A stretch of DNA of 64,000 nucleotides from NCBI RefSeq assembly GCF_016294135.1, contig NZ_JAEDCO010000004.1:13146-77145 (forward strand), given 5' to 3'. Every line of letters starts with the position of its first letter. Position 1 is the stretch's first letter. Made by a program: the position numbers and the translations under genes. The DNA is from Methanobrevibacter ruminantium (GTDB lineage: Archaea; Methanobacteriota; Methanobacteria; Methanobacteriales; Methanobacteriaceae). This document shows, one piece after another, positions 36,126 through 45,325 of this stretch. The notes under the pieces were generated by a model. It saw nothing but the letters and a program-made list of their open reading frames with translations, had not been told where the DNA came from and did not search any database.

Positions 36126-37370
36126 TTAGTTAAAGAGAATTACTTCAACTTCCTCTCCTTCTTCAAGCAATTCTGTCTGTTTAGAGACTTTTGTATATCC
36201 TGCTGCACTTGCAAGTGAGAATATTGCTCCAGAGTCTTTAAATATAGGAATCACATCATTGCCTTCAACTCTAACCAATTGATATTGCATCCTTCCAATT
36301 GGGGAATGGATTCTTTTTTTCAAAGTTCCTTTAATTGTTCTTTGCTCTTCCTCATCTTTGTATCCTGCTAACTTCTTGATTGCTGGTGCAACGAATACAT
36401 TGAAGATTACAATTGCAGAAACAGGATTTCCAGGAAGCCCAATGACTATCTTTCCATCAGCCACTCCTAAAATGGTTGGCTTTCCAGGCTGTACAGTAAT
36501 TCCATGAATATGAACTTCTCCAAGTTCGTCAAGGATATGTCTTATATTGTCTCCAACTCCTGCAGAGGTTCCGCCAGAGCAGAGCAAGATGTCACATTCC
36601 TTCAATGAGTCTTGAATTTTTGTCTTCAAATCATCATAAACGTCTTTAACGATACCTAAGCATTCTCCTTCTCCTCCACAGTTGTCCACCCCTGCTTTAA
36701 TCATTTCACTGTTAACGTCATAGATTTTTCCAGGTTTCAATTCTTCCTGATTGGTCAATAATTCATTTCCAGTAGATATGATTCCAACTTTAGGCTTTTT
36801 ATACACTTCAACAGTGTCTATTCCTTGAGCAGCTATCACTCCTATTTTCGGAGGATTGAGCAAAATGTTTTCTTCAAGAATTGTCTGTCCTTTCTTAACA
36901 TCAGAACCCTTTTGCCCAATGTCTTGGGAAGGAGTCACACTTGTCAATATTTCAATCTCATCTTCCTCAAGCTCGTCATTGTCTTCTGGCCTATTGGAGA
37001 ATTCCACCATTACAACAGCATCTGCACCATCTGGAATTGGTGCACCAGTGCTTATCTCCACACATTTTCCAATTTCTACAGTTTTATCAGTGAATGATCC
37101 TGCCTCTAAAAAGTCAATGACTTTAAGCTTTTTAGGATTTTCTTCATTAACACCATAGCTGTCTTCAGATTTTATTGCAAAACCATCTTTAAGTGATCTG
37201 TTAAATGGTGGAAAATCGATTTTACTTTCGATTCTGCTGAATGTGATTCTATTATTGCTTTCTGCTATATCAATGATTTCAGATTGTGGAGTATAGTATT
37301 CATTAAACTTTTCATTAATGATTTCTTTTGCTTCATCTACTTCTTTTATCTTTAAAAATTCTACACCCAT
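36126..37370 (-). CDS. moeA: Molybdopterin molybdenumtransferase MoeA
   Basis: Inserts molybdate or tungstate into adenylated molybdopterin, needed for formylmethanofuran dehydrogenase and formate dehydrogenase. Visible features: FPPFNRSLKDGFAIKSED (a SxxDGFA-type motif), STGAPIPDGADAVVMVEF, the GIISTGNELL segment, the MPT-binding LCSGGTSAGVGDN, and HGITVQPGKPTILG with GLPGNPVSA. At 414 residues it is full length, including the C-terminal beta-barrel domain. The AAGGTAATACA site precedes the ATG. It is alone on its strand and divergent from aif1A. Confidence 0.93.
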   Translation of the reverse strand: MGVEFLKIKEVDEAKEIINEKFNEYYTPQSEIIDIAESNNRITFSRIESKIDFPPFNRSLKDGFAIKSEDSYGVNEENPKKLKVIDFLEAGSFTDKTVEIGKCVEISTGAPIPDGADAVVMVEFSNRPEDNDELEEDEIEILTSVTPSQDIGQKGSDVKKGQTILEENILLNPPKIGVIAAQGIDTVEVYKKPKVGIISTGNELLTNQEELKPGKIYDVNSEMIKAGVDNCGGEGECLGIVKDVYDDLKTKIQDSLKECDILLCSGGTSAGVGDNIRHILDELGEVHIHGITVQPGKPTILGVADGKIVIGLPGNPVSAIVIFNVFVAPAIKKLAGYKDEEEQRTIKGTLKKRIHSPIGRMQYQLVRVEGNDVIPIFKDSGAIFSLASAAGYTKVSKQTELLEEGEEVEVILFN

Positions 37371-37752
37371 TGTATTACCTTTAAAATTTTAAAAATTAAT
37401 TTATTTTGAAAATATTTTGAAAATTATTATAAATAATATTTTTTAATAATATGTTATATTTAATAGTATATTAATTGATATATTTTATATTATGTTTTTT
37501 GTTTAAATTTATAAAAATTTCATCTAAAAAAATCAAAACCTTTATAAATTATCTTGTTAGTATTTATATTAAGAAATATATAATATATAATAATAAATTA
37601 TTAGTGGTATTTTTTAAACAATATTTTTATATAATTTCACAGTTTATTAGAAATTGTTTAATCAAATATTATTTATTATATATGATTTATTTAACTGATT
37701 TATGAAAATGATGTGTTATTAAATATTTGGAGAATGAGCAGGAGGAGAATTT
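37371..37752. other. AT-rich gap between moeA and aIF1A
   Basis: About 380 bp of very AT-rich DNA between divergent genes. An open frame at 37475-37705 is made of Ile, Lys, Tyr and Phe codons and has no ribosome site, so it is not called. Promoters for both genes should lie here; an AGGAG-rich ribosome site at 37740-37746 belongs to aif1A. Confidence 0.5.
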
Positions 37753-38058
37753 TTGAATAAACCACAAAATAACGATCAACAAGAATACAGAAGAGTACGT
37801 ACTCCTAGAAAAGGAGAAATTCCGGGAGTAGTAGAACAAATTATGGGTCATGGAAAAATTAAAGTAAGATGTGCTGATGGTAATATCAGAATGACACGTA
37901 TTCCAGGTAAAATGAAAAAGAGAATTTGGATACGTGAAGGTGATGTCGTTCTTGTAAAACCATGGGATTTCCAATCAGACCAAAAAGCTGATGTAATTTG
38001 GAGATACACAAGAACTGAATCAAACTGGCTTGAAAGAAAAGGCTATTTGACTATGTAA
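37753..38058 (+). CDS. Translation initiation factor aIF1A
   Basis: An archaeal eIF1A homologue that binds the A site of the small subunit and helps start-site selection. It is 101 residues with a basic/polar N-terminus, an OB fold (GEIPGVVEQIMGHGKIKVRCADGNIRMTRIPGKMKKRIWIREGDVVLVKPW) and a C-terminal tail. A TTG start follows a strong AGGAGGAG. It is followed by a hairpin terminator. The next genes (rio1 and the KH protein) are also small-subunit maturation or initiation factors, a grouping common in archaea. Confidence 0.95.
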   Translation: MNKPQNNDQQEYRRVRTPRKGEIPGVVEQIMGHGKIKVRCADGNIRMTRIPGKMKKRIWIREGDVVLVKPWDFQSDQKADVIWRYTRTESNWLERKGYLTM

Positions 38059-38060
38059 AT

Positions 38061-38082
38061 AAGTAAATCTGCTGATTTACTT
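38061..38082 (+). terminator. aIF1A terminator
   Basis: A perfect 9-bp inverted repeat (aagtaaatc / gatttactt, loop tgct) starts 3 bp after the stop codon and is followed by a run of T. Confidence 0.8.
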
Positions 38083-38180
38083 TTTTATCTTTCTTTTTTT
38101 ACCCAAATTTTACTTTATTTTTTAAATATTCTATTCTAAACTACTTCTAAATTTTTATCTAATTTTCAAACGGTGTTTTT

Positions 38181-38957
<777 letters not shown>

Positions 38958-39217
38958 TTTATTAAAACTTATCTTAACTTTCTTAGATGGGCTAATTGAT
39001 AAATATTAGTTTTCAAATGCTCTTAGGAAACCTATTTTTTATTAATATTAAATAAATATTTTTAAGTTCCAATTAGGTTTCCATTTTGGGTGTTTTTTAA
39101 TTTTAAATATCAATTCTATTAAAAGATTAATTTAACAAAATATTTATTAAATTTAATTGAAATATTTAATATATAATTGTGAATGAATTTATTAAAAAAA
39201 TCAAAGAGGTGAATAAA

Positions 39218-39817
39218 TTGCCGGAAACCGATTATCTTAGAGTTCCTGCAGATAGAGTAGGTGCTTTAATTGGAACAAAAGGAGAAACCAAACAATTAAT
39301 TGAAAATGCAACCAATACTCATTTGGATATTGATAGTGAGGAATGCACTGTAGCTATTTATCCTAATGAAAATATGGAAGATCCTCTTGGTGTATGGAAA
39401 GCAAATCATATTGTAAAAGCTATTGCTCGTGGATTCAATCCTCGTGTAGCATTAAAATTAAATAAAGATGATACTTATTTGGAAATAATCAAATTGCCTT
39501 TGTATGTTGGAAAATCCAAAAAGGCTATGGCAAGATACAAAGGTAGGATAATTGGAAAAGATGGAAAAACCAGAGAAATAATCGTTGATATGGCTGAAGT
39601 GGATATGGCTATTTATGGAAAGACTGTTTCATTGATTGGTGAACTTCAAAATGTGATGGTTGCTAAGGAAGCAGTTGAAATGATTCTCAATGGATCAAGA
39701 CATAAGTCTGTCTATGCATTTTTAGAAAATAAGAAGAATGAACGTAAAATGAAAGAGTTCAAGGAAGTTGTTGGAATTGAAAGAGATGAAATTCAATTCC
39801 GTGATGACTTAGATTAA
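39218..39817 (+). CDS. KH-domain RNA-binding protein, Dim2/Pno1 type
   Basis: An archaeal homologue of Dim2/Pno1, which binds the 3' end of pre-16S/18S rRNA with Rio1 and Nob1. Two KH domains are visible: DRVGALIGTKGETKQLIEN near the start and GRIIGKDGKTREIIVDMAEVDMAIYG near the middle. The frame is open from a GTG at 39179, but the TTG at 39218 has AAAGAGGTGA 5 bp upstream and gives the usual MPETDYLRVP start (199 residues), so it is chosen. The C-terminus is charged. Confidence 0.9.
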   Translation: MPETDYLRVPADRVGALIGTKGETKQLIENATNTHLDIDSEECTVAIYPNENMEDPLGVWKANHIVKAIARGFNPRVALKLNKDDTYLEIIKLPLYVGKSKKAMARYKGRIIGKDGKTREIIVDMAEVDMAIYGKTVSLIGELQNVMVAKEAVEMILNGSRHKSVYAFLENKKNERKMKEFKEVVGIERDEIQFRDDLD

Positions 39818-40568
39818 TAAACTTAGATTAGAAATTTTTTCTTTTACTTTTTTTATTTTTTTTATTTTTTTTATGCATTCAATCATATCTTGATTTTTTA
39901 TTTTTTTATTTTTTTCTTTCTACTATTTTTCTATTTTTTCTATTTTTTGATTTCTTAAGTTTAAATCAATTTTATTTCTAAAGTTATTTCTAATATCTGT
40001 TTTCATTAATTTTATTTTTTGCAAATTGATATTGTTTTTATTTGTCCGAATCAATTTTCTTAATTAATTGTTATTTTTCATTAGAGATATATGTATGGTT
40101 TAATATTTTTAACAATATTTTTTGATGTGATGTAATTTAATTATATTTAGCTTAAATTTTTAGGCTATGTGAAGATTTTTTTATTAAAATTTTGATAGTA
40201 ATTAAAAACTTTTATATACTTTCAACAACATATGTATATATAGTGATATATTTACTATATTTTTGACATACTTTTAAAATATTTTACTTATGGGGTTGTC
40301 TAAAATTTTAGTAATTTTTTCATTTTTGTATAAAAATTTTCCATAAAAATAATGTTTGTATATTTTTAATAAAATATTTATTAAATATATGCTATTTATG
40401 ATTACATTACCATATAAAAAATCCTCATATGTTTTCTAAGGGAAATTTTTATGAAAATTTCAGTACTTTAAATAATTAAGTATTATTGATTAATTAATCT
40501 TTAATTATTTAATGTTTTAGTTTAATTAATTCCCATGTTAATTAAAAACTATGTAAAGGAGGTTTAAT
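39818..40568. other. 750-bp gap before top6B with distant promoter
   Basis: The left third is T-rich, fitting a terminator zone for the KH gene. A strong promoter-like element (aaaact followed by TTTATATA at 40211-40218) is followed by an inverted repeat atatagt / actatat at 40238-40260, near the expected start site. Another 300 bp separate this from top6B. A six-codon frame after AAGGGAA at about 40455-40475 is seen but weak. No other gene is visible. Confidence 0.45.
40205..40260 (+). promoter_or_regulatory. Strong archaeal promoter with inverted repeat at the start site
   Basis: The BRE/TATA-like string aaaacttttatata is one of the best in the window. The inverted repeat ATATAGT-N9-ACTATAT overlaps the expected transcription start 20-30 bp downstream, a position typical of archaeal repressor sites. 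The transcript would have a leader of about 330 nt before top6B or would be a separate RNA. Confidence 0.4.
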
Positions 40569-42347
40569 TTGTCTCAACAAGCGCAAGAACTCTTTGAGAA
40601 TTTTGACCAATTAACTCCATCAGAGTTCTTTAGAAAAAATAAACAGATGTTAGGATTTTCTGGCAAAATCAGATCTTTAACCATTGTTTTTCACGAATTG
40701 ATTACAAACAGTTTTGACGCTGCTGAAGAAGCAGGGATTTTGCCTGAAATTAGAATTGATTTGAAGCAACTCGGAAAAGAGCATTATCTTTTAAGACATT
40801 CAGATAATGGTCCAGGTATTCCTGAGGAATTTGTAACTCAAGTATACTGTCAGATGTTTGCAGGTTCCAAATTTAGAAACATCCAATCAAGAGGACAACA
40901 AGGTTTAGGTTGTAGTGGTTGTGTACTTTTATCCCAGATGACTACTGGTGAGTCCACTCATGTAATTTCCGGATGGAACGAGGATGGTGAGCTCAAAGGA
41001 GTTAAAATGGAATTTAAGATGGATGTAAAAAACAACGTTGGAGATATCATTAAAACTGAACATTTCACTCCAGAAAGCACTGGTGTTTGTATCCAACTTC
41101 ATTTTAAAGAGGTGTCCTATTCATTAGCAGAACAAGGTGCATTTGAGTACATTCGTAGAACCATGATTGCTAACCCTCATGCAAAAATTACATTTAGGGA
41201 TCCTAAAGGTCATAAATACATCTTTAAAAGAGCAGCAGAAATTGTTCCAGTCTTACCTAAAGAAGTATTGCCTCACCCTAAAGGTGTTACTGCAGATGAC
41301 ATTACTCACATTGCAAAAACCACTGATAAGAGAAACTTCAAAAGCATGTTAACTACCAATTTATCAAGAATGTCCTCCAAGAAGATCAAAGAGCTTCAGG
41401 ACATCACTGGTATTGACATGAAAAAACGTCCAAAAAGCATGACTTGGGCTGAAGCAGAAGCTATTGTAGAAGCATTTGGAAAAATGAAATTCATGGCACC
41501 TCCTACTTCTGGTCTTATTCCTATTGGTGAAGAGCAAATCGAAAAAGGTATGAAATTAATATTGAAACCTGAATTCATCACTACAATTACAAGAGCTCCT
41601 GTTACCTATAAAGGTGGTGTAGCATTCATTGTAGAAGCGGGTATTGCTTATGGTGGAGATGCTGGTAGAATTGTAAATGAACAAAGAAAATCTGAAATCT
41701 TAAGATTTGCAAACAGAGTCCCATTGACTTTTGATGCAGGAAGCTGTGCTATTACAGAAGCATTGAAATCTATTGATTGGAGAAGATATGGTCTCAGAGA
41801 CTTGGATAACACTCCACTCACCTTGTTTGTAAACATTATTTCCACTCAAGTTCCTTACTTATCCACTGGTAAGCAAAGTATTGCACCGGAACCTGAGATT
41901 GTTCATGAGATTAGACAAGCTACCATGAAAATAGCAAGAAAACTTCAAAGGCATATCAGATCCAAAAAAGCGGAAAAGGAAAAAGCTATGAGATCTAAAA
42001 TATTTGAAGACTATGTTCCTGTTATCATTGAAGAGGCAGCATCACTTGCTGAAACTGGTGTTCCAGATTATAAACCAGTTCTTGCTAAAGTTACAAGAAG
42101 AGCATTAGCAGAATTGATGGGTGAAAAGGTTGAAGAAGAGATAGAAGAGGAAGACTACGTAGATTCATTACTTGAAGAGCTTGATGAATTCGGTCATGTT
42201 GTAGACAAGGAACATTCAAGCCGTAAGGACAGAGTTCAAGAATCTGATTTAGATGAAGCATTATTGGACGATGAGAAACTTAAAAAGAAAAAATCTAAAA
42301 AAACTGGACAGTCTACATTGTTTGACTCAGAAGACCAGGAGGAATGA
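40569..42347 (+). CDS. top6B: DNA topoisomerase VI subunit B
   Basis: The ATPase subunit of the archaeal type IIB topoisomerase that relaxes and decatenates DNA. GHKL Bergerat-fold motifs: ELITNSFDAAEEAG, LRHSDNGPGIP and QSRGQQGLGCSG. A helix-two-turns-helix and the transducer domain with the switch lysine in STGKQSIAPE follow. The C-terminal tail from about residue 520 is acidic then lysine-rich. The 592-residue length is normal. The TTG start follows a strong AAAGGAGG. Top6A starts 4 bp after the stop, so they form an operon. Confidence 0.96.
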   Translation: MSQQAQELFENFDQLTPSEFFRKNKQMLGFSGKIRSLTIVFHELITNSFDAAEEAGILPEIRIDLKQLGKEHYLLRHSDNGPGIPEEFVTQVYCQMFAGSKFRNIQSRGQQGLGCSGCVLLSQMTTGESTHVISGWNEDGELKGVKMEFKMDVKNNVGDIIKTEHFTPESTGVCIQLHFKEVSYSLAEQGAFEYIRRTMIANPHAKITFRDPKGHKYIFKRAAEIVPVLPKEVLPHPKGVTADDITHIAKTTDKRNFKSMLTTNLSRMSSKKIKELQDITGIDMKKRPKSMTWAEAEAIVEAFGKMKFMAPPTSGLIPIGEEQIEKGMKLILKPEFITTITRAPVTYKGGVAFIVEAGIAYGGDAGRIVNEQRKSEILRFANRVPLTFDAGSCAITEALKSIDWRRYGLRDLDNTPLTLFVNIISTQVPYLSTGKQSIAPEPEIVHEIRQATMKIARKLQRHIRSKKAEKEKAMRSKIFEDYVPVIIEEAASLAETGVPDYKPVLAKVTRRALAELMGEKVEEEIEEEDYVDSLLEELDEFGHVVDKEHSSRKDRVQESDLDEALLDDEKLKKKKSKKTGQSTLFDSEDQEE

Positions 42348-42351
42348 TTAG

Positions 42352-43452
42352 ATGGCTGAAGAAACTACTACTCATAAACATACTCATAAAGAGCAAAGGA
42401 GACAATACACTTTCAATAAACTCAAAGCTTTCGGTCAAGAAATCATAGAGGATGTTGAAAAGGAAAAAGTACCTACCTTAAGAATTCCTTCTAGAGGTAC
42501 TGGAAACATTGTTTACGACCCAGATAAACGTTATTACATTCTTGGAGACAGATTCGGTAAAAGATCTCTTGGAAATGTAAAGCAAATCAGAAAATTAGGA
42601 CAAATGGTTTATGTTGCAAACTTCTGTAAGGATTTGGTATTGAGAGACAAAACTGCAACTATCAGGGAAATGTATTATATCTCTGAAGGTTGGGGTATTG
42701 AATTCAATAACCAACAGGAATCCAACATTGTTGGTGAGGACTTGGAAGTTGCATTAGGTGCTACTCGTGAAGATTTAGGATTAATGCCTGAGGAAGACGG
42801 TGCATCAGTTTATGGAGACATTACCTTGCTTGATGGTGATTTTGAAATCAATGCTGCAAGAGCAGGTAAATCCGGTTATACCATTTCACCAACCATTGAC
42901 CAAGTTGAATTGTTGGATTGTGGCGCAGACTTTGTACTTGCAGTGGAAACCATGGGGATGTTCCATAGGTTAGTTCAAGAGGATGCTCATAACAGATTCA
43001 ATTGTTTGATTGTAGGTCTTAAAGGTCAAGCAGCTCGTGCAACAAGAAGATTTATCAAAAGGGTTAATGAAGAATTAGGCCTTCCTGTATATATCTGTAA
43101 CGACGGAGACCCTTGGGGATTCCACATTGGACAGGTAATTATATCCGGAAGTGCAAAGTTAGCTCACGTTAATCATGATTTGGCTACTCCTGATGCTAAG
43201 TTCTTAGGAGTAACTGCAAGTGATATCATTGAATATGATCTTCCAACAGACCCATTGAAAGATATCGATGTATTGAGATTGAAAGAGCTTTCAAAAGACC
43301 CAAGGTATCAAACTGAGTTCTGGCAAACCGAGATTAAGAAAATGCTTAAGATTGGTAAAAAAGCAGAACAGCAATCTTTCTCCAAATATGGTCTTGAATA
43401 TGTAGTAGATACATATTTCCCAGAGAAATTAAGACAATTTGGACAATTATAA
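42352..43452 (+). CDS. top6A: DNA topoisomerase VI subunit A
   Basis: The DNA-cleaving, Spo11-related subunit. The winged-helix CAP-like domain contains the catalytic tyrosine in ATIREMYYISEGW (Y108/Y109). The Toprim domain contains CLIVGLKGQAARATRRFIK and the metal-binding ICNDGDPWGFHI. At 366 residues it is full length. GGAGGAATG within the end of top6B serves as the ribosome site. A hairpin terminator follows. Confidence 0.96.
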   Translation: MAEETTTHKHTHKEQRRQYTFNKLKAFGQEIIEDVEKEKVPTLRIPSRGTGNIVYDPDKRYYILGDRFGKRSLGNVKQIRKLGQMVYVANFCKDLVLRDKTATIREMYYISEGWGIEFNNQQESNIVGEDLEVALGATREDLGLMPEEDGASVYGDITLLDGDFEINAARAGKSGYTISPTIDQVELLDCGADFVLAVETMGMFHRLVQEDAHNRFNCLIVGLKGQAARATRRFIKRVNEELGLPVYICNDGDPWGFHIGQVIISGSAKLAHVNHDLATPDAKFLGVTASDIIEYDLPTDPLKDIDVLRLKELSKDPRYQTEFWQTEIKKMLKIGKKAEQQSFSKYGLEYVVDTYFPEKLRQFGQL

Positions 43453-43478
43453 TAAATTAGTTTTTTAATTAATTTATT
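43451..43478 (+). terminator. top6BA terminator
   Basis: The 9-bp inverted repeat aataaatta / taatttatt overlaps the last base of the stop codon region and is followed by a T-rich tract. Confidence 0.65.
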
Positions 43479-43616
43479 TTTTCTTTTTTTATTCTTTTTA
43501 TTTTCTTTAAATTTCTTTAAATTTCTTTAGATTAACTGTTTTCACTGATTTTTTTATTTATTATTGTCATTGTTATTATTGTTTATTTGGATTTTTACTA
43601 TTTTTTTCAATATTTT

Positions 43617-43676
43617 CCAAAACCTTTATATACTAGAAAGTTCAACATTAGCATTAGGTATACCTCAATGGGTATA
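43617..43676 (+). promoter_or_regulatory. Promoter and CsoR-type operator of the repressor gene
   Basis: A BRE/TATA element (aaaaccTTTATATA, TATA at 43625-43632) is followed by TATACC-N6-GGTATA at 43659-43676, which overlaps or directly follows the expected start site. The repeat resembles the known ATACC/GGTAT core of bacterial CsoR operators. A second copy lies at 44021-44038. Autoregulation is inferred. Confidence 0.7.
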
Positions 43677-43711
43677 TTTGGATATTTCAAAAAAAATTTT
43701 AAGGTGTTATT

Positions 43712-43984
43712 ATGAAACAATGTATGGATTTAGATAATCTTCACAGAAGAATTAATAAAATTATCGGACAGTTAAACGCTATTGATCGTATGATTGAAGA
43801 AGATATTCCTTGTGAAAATATTTTAATGCAAGTAAATGCTTCTAAGTCTGCTTTACATAAAGTAGGCCATATTATAGTAGAAGGACATCTTGAACATTGT
43901 ATTAGAAATGCAATTGAAGCAGGTGAAAGTGACGAAGCTATCAATGATGTTGCTACTATTTTAGAATATTATTCCAGAATATAA
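43712..43984 (+). CDS. CsoR/RcnR-family metal-responsive repressor
   Basis: A 90-residue all-helical DUF156 repressor. The residues C34, H59 and C63 fall exactly at the C-x24-H-x3-C spacing of the copper(I) triad of CsoR (MIEEDIPCENIL and EGHLEHCI). N-terminal features include NLHRRINKIIGQLNAIDRMIE, the family's DNA-contact helix. C4 and H49/H53 are extra potential ligands, so nickel, cobalt, formaldehyde or persulfide sensing is not excluded. AAGGTG precedes the ATG. It lies between two identical-core operators and just upstream of a small membrane peptide gene. Confidence 0.88.
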   Translation: MKQCMDLDNLHRRINKIIGQLNAIDRMIEEDIPCENILMQVNASKSALHKVGHIIVEGHLEHCIRNAIEAGESDEAINDVATILEYYSRI

Positions 43985-43997
43985 TGGTTATTAGTAC

Positions 43998-44040
43998 ATT
44001 ATATTTTTTTCAAAAAAAGGTATACCTATAAGGGTATACC
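43998..44040 (+). promoter_or_regulatory. Second CsoR-type operator with its own TATA box
   Basis: TATACC-N6-GGTATA at 44021-44038 has the same core and spacing as the operator in front of the repressor. The flanks extend it to GGTATACC on both sides (44019-44040). A TATA-like element (attatattt) at about 43999-44006 would place the start site inside the operator. The nearest downstream frame is the 45-codon gene at 44136. Confidence 0.7.
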
Positions 44041-44135
44041 TATATCTTAGTTCAAGTTTATGTTTTTGGTTAAATCAATTATAAAATTTCTTAAAAAAGG
44101 TTCATGATTTATTATTTAAAAGTGGAGGGATATAA

Positions 44136-44273
44136 ATGGATATGTTTAAAGGTTTATCATGGGTTGTATTAATTTTAGTCTTTTATTTCTTTATCTTTTA
44201 TCAATTATTTAGAATAATATATCGAAAGTTTAATGAATCAGATTTAGGATCAAAAATTCAATTCAAAAATTAG
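44136..44273 (+). CDS. Small single-span membrane peptide under a CsoR-type operator
   Basis: A 45-residue frame starting MDMFKGLSWVVLILVFYF, with one continuous hydrophobic helix of about 18 residues, then a basic and polar tail (RIIYRKFNESDLGSKIQFKN). The ribosome site GGAGGG lies 6-8 bp before the ATG, a good site for this genome. The basic tail after the helix suggests N-out/C-in topology. It is preceded by a promoter with a second CsoR-type operator, so metal- or stress-responsive expression is inferred. It has no metal-binding cysteines or histidines. I know of no family. Confidence 0.6.
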   Translation: MDMFKGLSWVVLILVFYFFIFYQLFRIIYRKFNESDLGSKIQFKN

Positions 44274-44634
<361 letters not shown>

Positions 44635-45175
44635 ATGATTGATTTAGATGAATTAAGAGTGAAAATTGAGGATTTAACAAAGGATTATAAAGGTTTTAAA
44701 TTTGAATATATCGACACAAGCACTATTGTGGTTGAGCCATGGACAAGATTAAAATGTCAATAGGGTGCCCTAACTACGGTAAAACACTTGTATGTCCACC
44801 TTATACTCCAAAAGCAGAGGAATTTATTGGTATGGTAAATTCATATGAAACTGCCATTTTATTTGAAATCAGTTTGGCTTCAATTGAAGATGATATTGGA
44901 GGAATCTCTAAAATATCAGTTGATATCGAGAATTGCTGTGCTCATTTTGGTTATTATAAGGTTTTTGGTATGGGTGCAGGTCCTTGTATGGTTTGCAATT
45001 CAAAGAGGAGGAATGTAATTTGAAGAAATGCAAGTATCCCGCTGAGGCCCGTCCATCTGGTGAAGCTTGTGGTGTTGACATTCATAAGACTATTGAAAAT
45101 AATGGCTATGACATTCTAGGAATAGCTGAAGAAAACAATAGTTATTTCTGCTATGGCATAGTTTTATTAGAATAA
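44635..45175 (+). pseudogene. DUF2284 metal-binding protein gene broken by two frameshifts
   Basis: Three overlapping frames together spell one DUF2284-type protein. Frame one (44635-44763) ends EPWTRLKCQ then stop. Frame two begins in register at GCPNYGKTLVCPPYTPKAEEF and runs to GAGPCMVCNS. Frame three resumes EEECNLKKCKYPAEARPSGEACGVDIHKT and ends at 45175. Each break is repaired by restoring one base: near 44762 (TAT-GGG) and near 45006 (AAG-GAG). The cysteines that would bind an iron-sulfur cluster or metal are all preserved, so the damage is recent or is a sequencing error. A good GGAGTGA ribosome site remains. If intact it would be about 180 residues. Confidence 0.8.
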
Positions 45176-45325
45176 AACAAAAGATATCACTTATTTTCTT
45201 GTTTTAAGCCATATTTTTTAGATTAAATATTAAATTATATATAGATTAAATAATAAAAATTAAATTATATATTTATTGAATTTAATGAGTTTATATAAAT
45301 TTAATTTCATAAAGGAAGTTTAAAA

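Noticed and set aside
37475..37705. 76-codon plus-strand frame in the moeA/aIF1A gap
   Set aside because: It is composed almost only of A/T-rich codons (Ile, Lys, Tyr, Phe, Asn), has no ribosome site and occupies a promoter gap. It looks like chance in very AT-rich DNA.
40290..40346. 18-codon frame downstream of the strong promoter before top6B
   Set aside because: No ribosome site and a composition like the surrounding DNA.
44078..44125. Very short frames between the second CsoR operator and the 45-codon gene
   Set aside because: They lack ribosome sites or overlap the better frame; none has a composition suggesting a real peptide.
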